From positions 27,051-91,050 of the forward strand of contig NZ_JALBCV010000011.1 in NCBI RefSeq assembly GCF_022602565.1: a stretch of DNA of 64,000 bases, given 5' to 3'. The stretch is from Rosenbergiella metrosideri. GTDB lineage: Bacteria > Pseudomonadota > Gammaproteobacteria > Enterobacterales > Enterobacteriaceae. The notes under the pieces were generated by a model, which had not been told where the DNA came from, ran no database searches, and saw nothing but the letters and a program-made list of their open reading frames with translations. Below, one piece after another: positions 59,349-64,000 of this stretch (the first letter of the stretch is position 1; every line of letters begins with the position of its first letter). The translations under genes were made by a program, and so were the position numbers.

Positions 59349-59846
59349 ATGGAGCTTACCCAAGCACAGCAAAATAACCGTAAAGCTTTCGGCGATACAT
59401 TGGCCTTCTCTGAGGGCACAAGCACTTCACCGGCAACACGAAACAAAGGCTATGACGTGATCGTGACGGGTACCGATGGAAAGCCTGAAATCTTCACGGA
59501 CTATAGCGATCACCCCTTCGCAAATCGACCAGGTAAAGTATTCAGCAAGAATGGACAGCGTTCGACTGCAGCAGGGCGTTATCAGCAACTTTACCGATTC
59601 TGGCCAGCTTACAAGCAGCAATTAAAACTCACTGATTTTAGTCCTAAGTCACAAGAGCTATTGCTCGATCAGTTGCTCAAAGAGCAAGGCGCTTACCTAG
59701 ACGTCCTAAACGGTAATATCAATGCTGTATTTGCTAAGTGTTGCGATATTTGGGCTTCATTGCCTGGTTCGCCCTATGGCCAGCACACGCACGAGCCGCA
59801 AACCCTACTGGATGTATTCGTAAAATCTGGTGGCGTTATCGCTTAA
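59349..59846 (+). CDS. endolysin, lambda R-like lytic transglycosylase
   Basis: The 165-residue protein aligns with lambda R across its length: RKAFGDTLAFSEGT (catalytic Glu about 22), GYDVIV, FTDYSDHPF, STAAGRYQQLYRFW, DFSPKSQELLLDQLLKEQGA and IWASLPGSPYGQ. It cuts glycan strands without water. No signal peptide is present, so it depends on the holin at 49275, about 10 kb away on a separate late promoter. Confidence 0.92.
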   Translation: MELTQAQQNNRKAFGDTLAFSEGTSTSPATRNKGYDVIVTGTDGKPEIFTDYSDHPFANRPGKVFSKNGQRSTAAGRYQQLYRFWPAYKQQLKLTDFSPKSQELLLDQLLKEQGAYLDVLNGNINAVFAKCCDIWASLPGSPYGQHTHEPQTLLDVFVKSGGVIA

Positions 59847-59891
59847 CACGCCCACAATACCCTATTAGATTAATATCGGTAGGGTATTGTC

Positions 59892-60743
59892 TTAGCAGGT
59901 ACGAAAACCTTTAGGGGTTGTGTAGTTCACGTCTGAGTAATCGCTTTTAAATGCACTGTCATTCTTCACGGGCTTACTGGACTGCTTAAACCAATTCATA
60001 CGAGCACTGAGTTTTGTTGCCTCACGTTGAACCTTGGCGTGGTACTTACGTTTTCTAAGTAGCTTTTCCTGTTTACGCTCACGCACTCTCTTTGCAACGC
60101 CTTTTGCAAGACATTCCCTTAGAATTTTATTAGACATTGGCGCTTTCGCTGGTGGCGAAATTTGCTCAGTAGTTTCTTTGGGCTGGTTATCCATGGCAGC
60201 GGTAGTGTCGCTAGCGCCTTTTACGGTTTCTCTTACTTCTAAAGGTTTATATTTATTATTAGCTACGCCATTTTGGCGTGGGGGGATGTGACAATTTGGC
60301 GTAGGGGGGGTGGGTTTAAATTTAATGTTAATCAGTAACTTAGATATGATTGCTTTAACCGCCTTTACATGGTTTCCGATCGACAATCTTTTAGGCTTAA
60401 TGGCGTTTCTTAGCTGTCGTGCGAAGGAAAGGAAGTTAGCAGTAAGCTTGTAGACGTTAGCCAGGCGCGCGCCGTTCTCTTTGTTATAGACCGGAAGCAC
60501 CTCAACCATGTTGTGTTTCTCAGCTAAAGTGCAATGGCGTGAAGCTGTACGAAGGCTAACGTTCGCTATCTCGGCAAGCTGACTTTGTGAGCGGTTGATG
60601 ATGTATTCATTCGTAGATCCGGCGATGTTGGACGAATCAGAAAAGATACTGGCGAAAGGAAAGTAAAAGCTTAGTGCTTTAAACGCGTTTTGGATGTCAA
60701 AACCCGTTAGACGGGCGGTGTTTTCATTGAATTCAGCGTTCAT
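59892..60743 (-). CDS. possible plasmid replication initiator (RepA-like)
   Basis: The 283-residue protein has an N-terminal winged-helix-like part (SQSQLAEIANVSLRTASRHCTLAEKHNMVEVLPVY) and a very basic helical C-terminus (RKRKYHAKVQREATKL), the general plan of antisense-RNA-controlled plasmid RepA proteins such as IncFII RepA. I do not recognise a close family, so the role rests on that plan and on the leader, where a convergent RNA gene is antisense to the mRNA. It could also be a DNA-binding regulator. Confidence 0.5.
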   Translation of the reverse strand: MNAEFNENTARLTGFDIQNAFKALSFYFPFASIFSDSSNIAGSTNEYIINRSQSQLAEIANVSLRTASRHCTLAEKHNMVEVLPVYNKENGARLANVYKLTANFLSFARQLRNAIKPKRLSIGNHVKAVKAIISKLLINIKFKPTPPTPNCHIPPRQNGVANNKYKPLEVRETVKGASDTTAAMDNQPKETTEQISPPAKAPMSNKILRECLAKGVAKRVRERKQEKLLRKRKYHAKVQREATKLSARMNWFKQSSKPVKNDSAFKSDYSDVNYTTPKGFRTC

Positions 60744-60754
60744 GTTGGTATAAT
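60727..60754 (+). promoter_or_regulatory. promoter of the antisense RNA
   Basis: TTGAAT and TATAAT are 16 bp apart (60727-60732 and 60749-60754), with an extended -10 (TGG just before). It points away from the minus-strand rep-like gene and overlaps its 5' end, so its transcript would be antisense to that gene's leader. Confidence 0.65.
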
Positions 60755-60760
60755 AGCGCT

Positions 60761-60902
60761 CGCTTGTTGGTTACAAGTAAAAGTAAAAAAGGTCCTCGGA
60801 CCAAGCTCGTTGTTTTAGCTCGATGGAGCAATGAGTAGAAAGTTTAGTTTTGCTACGGATTGAACTTTCGACTAAAGCCACTCTCAGAAGGTGGCTTTTT
60901 TT
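60761..60902 (+). ncRNA. candidate antisense regulatory RNA
   Basis: A transcript of about 140 nt from the promoter at 60727 would fold into a GGTC/GACC stem, a GAAAGTT/AACTTTC stem (60838-60844 with 60863-60869) within AGTAGAAAGTT/AACTTTCGACT, and an intrinsic terminator AAAGCCACTCTCAGAAGGTGGCTTTTTTT-like (AGCCAC/GTGGCT then T, ending 60902). No ORF is present. It is complementary to the leader of the rep-like mRNA, as copy-number control RNAs are. Confidence 0.6.
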
Positions 60903-60925
60903 ACGCCTGAAACAAAGCGGAACGG

Positions 60926-60954
60926 ATAGTAAACCCTCTCAAAAATGCGATCAA
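60926..60954 (-). promoter_or_regulatory. probable promoter of the rep-like gene
   Basis: On the minus strand TTGATC (60949-60954) and TACTAT (60926-60931) are 17 bp apart. The transcript would begin near 60919 and give a leader of about 175 nt before ATG 60743, fully covered by the antisense RNA. GATC sites cluster just upstream (60949-60980). Confidence 0.5.
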
Positions 60955-60990
60955 TACTGATCAAGCGATCAGGTTGCAAAATGAAAACGC

Positions 60991-61012
60991 AAAAAAGACG
61001 GCCGAAGCCGCC
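60991..61012 (-). terminator. terminator of the portal operon
   Basis: On the minus strand GGCGGC-TTCG-GCCGTC is followed by TTTTTT. It lies about 21 bp past the stop at 61033. Confidence 0.85.
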
Positions 61013-61032
61013 TTTTACCTGCCATCTACCGA

Positions 61033-62034
61033 TTATTGCTGTCTTAATACGAAAGGATAGCTAATTGCATCTTTTTTACCGACTGCCGATGTTTTAGGCT
61101 GATCGGGTAACTTTCGTTCGCCAATAGGCAAGTCGCGTGTTGCTTTCTGTGACGCTGATTCTAATAACGCCGCAACAATTCTCACATCATCCTCAGTTTT
61201 CATATTTACCAACGCCTCGCGCTGCGCTTTTGATAAGAAAATAGGCATGTTTGATACGGCTTCAAGCATAATCTGCTTGCGCTTCTCGTTGTTACGTTCC
61301 AGTTCTGCGAGCTGACCGCGCATTACAGATTGCTCGTGTCGAGCTCGGCGACTACGCGTTTCTTCCATTGCCAATGCGGATTCCAGCATCGCATTACGTT
61401 CATATTGCGTAATTGGGTCAACTGCATGTAGCTTGTCGAAGTGTTCAGCAATATCAATCGCCGCCGACTCGCTAAAGCCGCTCGTTTGTAGGTGCGTAAT
61501 GATCGAGCTTTGGCGCGATTCTGCCGATTCAAACATCATTCCTTTTTTATCTAGGCTGATATAGTTGGGAGTCGTTACGTAGTCCATGCCGTGATAGCTA
61601 TTCACGAACGAGCGAAACGCCTGATCATCGCCACCGGTCGCCCATGACCAGCCACCAGCTTTCGATTTTTCCATACCATCAACAATTTGCCCTGGTACGG
61701 TGTCCATAATTTCCTGCGAGTGCGTCACAATCCCTGAATCATCTAACGAAATATCAAGCGTCCGGTTACTAGGGACGTTATCAAGTAAAACGGGCTTACC
61801 ATCAACGAAAACCACGGAAGTTTCAGGTAGGTCCAATTCACCTGTTTTTTCGTAGTTCATTGCACGTCTACCATGCCCGTAATAGCCGTACATTTCCCCT
61901 AGTGCAATGCGCTCTTTGACCATCGGATCATTCAGAGTGGTGGCGATACTCTCAAGTAAATACTTGCGGTTGTTTTGAGGGGTGTACTTTCTGATTTTAT
62001 CAATCAGAGAAAAGCGGTCCGTTACCGTTCTCAT
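61033..62034 (-). CDS. prohead protease/scaffold-like head protein
   Basis: The 333-residue protein follows the portal directly. Its N-terminal 180 residues (LGEMYGYYGHGRRAMN, VDGKPVLLDNVPSNRTLDISLDDSGIVTHSQEIMD, YVTTPNYISLDKKG) fit a head maturation protease, with a candidate catalytic His in YYGHGRR. The C-terminal helical, charged half could act as scaffold. The catalytic serine is not certain. It would process the capsid during head maturation. Confidence 0.65.
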   Translation of the reverse strand: MRTVTDRFSLIDKIRKYTPQNNRKYLLESIATTLNDPMVKERIALGEMYGYYGHGRRAMNYEKTGELDLPETSVVFVDGKPVLLDNVPSNRTLDISLDDSGIVTHSQEIMDTVPGQIVDGMEKSKAGGWSWATGGDDQAFRSFVNSYHGMDYVTTPNYISLDKKGMMFESAESRQSSIITHLQTSGFSESAAIDIAEHFDKLHAVDPITQYERNAMLESALAMEETRSRRARHEQSVMRGQLAELERNNEKRKQIMLEAVSNMPIFLSKAQREALVNMKTEDDVRIVAALLESASQKATRDLPIGERKLPDQPKTSAVGKKDAISYPFVLRQQ

Positions 62035-62038
62035 AAAG

Positions 62039-63730
62039 TTATTTTTCCTGTGGGTTTAAAATGAAGTGAGCAAAGGAAACTAATTGTTCATTGGACCAAT
62101 TAGCCGGGTCGTCACCGATTGCCGGTGCGCTTTCGTTCATCATGTCGCCGCCACCGCTTTGCTCGTCAGGGGCTTTGATGGACCGAAATTCTTTAATCAT
62201 TTGCGCGACTTGTTCCGGCGTCATTTTCAGCTGGTCAATGAATAGGTAACTCATAAACGTATCGCTGCCGGACATTTTCGGGCTGTTATTGATGGCATCC
62301 ATAACCTGAACCAGCAGCGTGACAAAGTTCGCGCGCGCGTCTAGCTCGCGGTTTTCTTCCTCTTGGATAGCGGTATTCATTGAATGGAATGTGACGGTGA
62401 AAGGGCGGTCCTCGCCGATGTAGGTTTTGCCGTACTTGTACGCCAGGTGAATATCTATTAGGCGCTCGATGGCCTGTTTTGCTGCCGCACGGATCCAGTT
62501 TGCACGTAATGCGGCTTGGATAGCCGTTTGCGCCCAACCGCCTTCACCGAGGCCACCGGACATTTGATCAGCCCATCCCAACATTGTTGAATCAACGCCC
62601 AGGGACGCGGCCAGCTGGCGAAGATGGAACATAACGTCTTCAATGCCGTTAATGTCTGCAGGGATTGATTGCGTATCGACCGTAATCCCGTTTTTACCGT
62701 TCCCCATAACAGGTATGAGGTGGTTCATAACGGTAGGCATAGCAAGGTTGCTGGTGGCGCGCCGCTCTAACATATCGTTGTTACGTTTGAGAGATTGCGC
62801 GACCGTTCGCGTGTAATTTGCCGCGTTGGCCACATCTAGCGAATCGGTAGAAAGTGCGATCAGGCGGTCAACTTTGGCACTGTTAAAACGCACGGCTTTT
62901 AAGGCTTTCAATGCGCCGGTCAGGTTTAAGAATGGCTCGTAACTGGACTCTAAGAACGAGGTACCATAGTTTTGTGTTTCCATTACTTCCTTGTCAGCTT
63001 CATCGGCTAACAGGCTATAAGGTCGCGCGGTACTGGTTACGGGCATTGTGCCGCCGTCTGGCTTCCAAAATGGCGTTTTCATCGGGACCAATAGCCACGG
63101 TTCAGACAACACTCGCTCGCTCGAATCCTGCTTAGTGATGTAATCACCGGCGAAGCCTACCAGCTGATTGCCCTGGTAATACTCGCGCACGAAATAAGGC
63201 AGTGTGTAGTAACTCGACTCAATCCCCGTAATGCCCTTGCCTTGCTGAGCATAAGGACGGCAATAACTCGTTCCGAATACGGACATAATCATCGCCATCG
63301 AGGGCAACAGGGTATTAATCATATCGCCCAGGTCAGCCGTTAATTCAGCGCACCGATCGGCGGCATCCTTATCGTTTAAATCCTTGGGGGTGATAGCGAA
63401 AGAATGTCCGGTTTTCTTGTCTGGTGCGAGGGCATACGTGATGTGAATACTCAGCGCGGCGTTAACGGTCGGGCTTTTTGCCATTTCCTCAAAAACTGAG
63501 TATTGGCCGTGCCGGTCGCTTGGTAATTGGGCCGTACTGGTAATGCTGTCCCCACTTCCTGACATTGCCCCTTCACCATCAATCTGACCTGGCGCGCCTG
63601 TCACTGCAGAGCGTGAAACTACAGACGAGCCAGAAGATAAATAGAGCGGCGTGGAATCGGGTCGATTCCCACCAAAGAGCTGCCGGAGGGATTTAACTAC
63701 GCCGTTCATCGGCTTAGGTATCTTTGCCAT
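62039..63730 (-). CDS. portal protein
   Basis: The 563-residue protein has portal-like features: an N-terminal arm, a VNAALSIHITYALAPD region, a wing domain, the stem/crown segment with QLAASLGVDSTMLGWADQMSGGLGEGGWAQTAIQAALRANWIR, and an acidic C-terminus. Portals form the dodecameric DNA gate of the head. It is read leftwards from its own late element at 63773 while the rest of the head genes are about 35 kb away on the other strand. Confidence 0.85.
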   Translation of the reverse strand: MAKIPKPMNGVVKSLRQLFGGNRPDSTPLYLSSGSSVVSRSAVTGAPGQIDGEGAMSGSGDSITSTAQLPSDRHGQYSVFEEMAKSPTVNAALSIHITYALAPDKKTGHSFAITPKDLNDKDAADRCAELTADLGDMINTLLPSMAMIMSVFGTSYCRPYAQQGKGITGIESSYYTLPYFVREYYQGNQLVGFAGDYITKQDSSERVLSEPWLLVPMKTPFWKPDGGTMPVTSTARPYSLLADEADKEVMETQNYGTSFLESSYEPFLNLTGALKALKAVRFNSAKVDRLIALSTDSLDVANAANYTRTVAQSLKRNNDMLERRATSNLAMPTVMNHLIPVMGNGKNGITVDTQSIPADINGIEDVMFHLRQLAASLGVDSTMLGWADQMSGGLGEGGWAQTAIQAALRANWIRAAAKQAIERLIDIHLAYKYGKTYIGEDRPFTVTFHSMNTAIQEEENRELDARANFVTLLVQVMDAINNSPKMSGSDTFMSYLFIDQLKMTPEQVAQMIKEFRSIKAPDEQSGGGDMMNESAPAIGDDPANWSNEQLVSFAHFILNPQEK

Positions 63731-63731
63731 C

Positions 63732-63750
63732 GTAAATCACTAACTCCATA
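63732..63750 (+). promoter_or_regulatory. late-promoter element 11 (plus strand)
   Basis: GTAAATCACTAACTCCATA lies 67 bp before ATG 63799. It is two bases from the portal start on the opposite strand, overlapping that gene's leader. Confidence 0.72.
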
Positions 63751-63772
63751 AATTTATTAATCGCATTAATCC

Positions 63773-63791
63773 TATGCAGTTCGTTATTTGG
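63773..63791 (-). promoter_or_regulatory. late-promoter element 12 (minus strand, portal)
   Basis: On the minus strand CCAAATAACGAACTGCATA lies 61 bases before the portal ATG. With element 11 it forms a divergent pair in which each promoter lies in the other operon's 5' leader. Confidence 0.7.
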
Positions 63792-63798
63792 GGTACCC

Positions 63799-64000
63799 AT
63801 GTCGATTAGAGATATTTTGAGCGGTGTAGCGTCTATGGACGACTTAATCGCTCTTATGGAGAAGGCTTATAAGCACCGGGATCCGGTCGCTTATGGAGTC
63901 AGTAAAGTGGAAGGTGTCAGCCTTCAAAAAACGCGGCGCACGGCTAACGATGCCGCGATTGAATTACTTAACGAATTACCGATTGGTACAGATGGCAATA
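63799..64000 (+). CDS. partial gene running off the window
   Basis: From ATG 63799 the frame is open to the window end, giving at least 67 residues starting MSIRDILSGVASMDDLIALMEKAY and including VEGVSLQKTRRTANDAAIELL. It is helical with no recognised family. It follows late element 11, so it is likely a virion or injected protein. Confidence 0.7.
   Translation, partial: MSIRDILSGVASMDDLIALMEKAYKHRDPVAYGVSKVEGVSLQKTRRTANDAAIELLNELPIGTDGN

Noticed and set aside
59892..60743. Confident assignment to a named plasmid incompatibility group
   Set aside because: Only the general winged-helix plus basic C-terminus plan is visible; no family-specific motif could be recognised.
60808..60880. tRNA-like pattern (TTTAGCTCGATGGAGCA, then TTCGACTAAAGCC)
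   Set aside because: A D-arm-like stem is present, but there is no matching acceptor stem, anticodon arm or proper T-arm. The antisense RNA reading explains the hairpins better.

Overview
The window looks like part of a large Enterobacterales phage-plasmid: a temperate myovirus that is maintained as a plasmid. It combines a contractile-tail virion gene set (portal, capsid, sheath, tube, tape measure, baseplate, spike with PAAR tip, long fibre, lysis genes) with plasmid maintenance genes. The maintenance genes comprise two clear replication initiators and a possible third, two partition systems and five toxin-antitoxin modules. The RepA at 32713-33591 and its iteron layout closely resemble those of phage P1. 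A HumD-like SOS gene, a DdrB-like protein, a DarA-like protein, a LydA-like holin and a Dam methylase also point to the P1 side of phage-plasmid diversity. The host range is inferred from an E. coli-type LexA box, about 47 E. coli-type Chi octamers and the protein families. I cannot name the species, and the window is an internal piece whose right-hand gene is cut.

Layout. 0-5.1 kb: small early or accessory genes (Ea22-like, DUF2786, a methyltransferase-like protein). 5.1-5.7 kb: RelE/ParD-like toxin-antitoxin. 5.8-6.9 kb: a late operon of unknown function. 7.0-7.8 kb: HigBA. 8.1-13.5 kb: baseplate and spike genes. 13.6-16.2 kb: RdgC and a fused TGT/DpdA-like plus Dam protein. 16.2-22.8 kb: plasmid block, with Rep_3 origin, HicAB, HumD-like, PvuRts1I-like nuclease, ParG/ParA, ParR/ParM and its centromere. 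22.9-24.5 kb: PAAR and spanins. 25.5-32.3 kb: capsid, sheath, tubes and connector. 32.3-33.9 kb: P1-like replicon. 33.9-49.2 kb: tail chaperone, tape measure, baseplate wedge, fibre and its assembly proteins. 49.3-53.7 and 55.4-58.6 kb: holin and a dar/ddr-like operon, interrupted by HipBST. 58.7-59.2 kb: RelBE/StbDE. 59.3 kb: endolysin. 59.9-61.0 kb: possible third replicon with an antisense RNA. 61.0-63.7 kb: protease-like gene and portal on the minus strand. 63.8 kb: a partial gene.

Regulation. A repeated 20-bp element (consensus roughly GCAAATCTCTAACTTCCTAA, with a CAAATAACGAAC variant) lies upstream of virion, lysis or dar/ddr operons at twelve sites and upstream of none of the plasmid genes, so it is probably the late promoter. 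At most sites a hairpin or full intrinsic terminator lies between this element and the start codon. 

Most notable: (1) a canonical -1 frameshift cassette at the end of the capsid gene, which would add a 72-residue Ala/Lys/Asp tail; (2) a fusion of a DNA-7-deazaguanine-transglycosylase-like domain to Dam; (3) the late element and its hairpin; (4) Chi density about three times that of the E. coli chromosome; (5) an apparently antisense-RNA-controlled third replicon; (6) a HumD-like protein that starts at the UmuD processing point and lacks the catalytic lysine.
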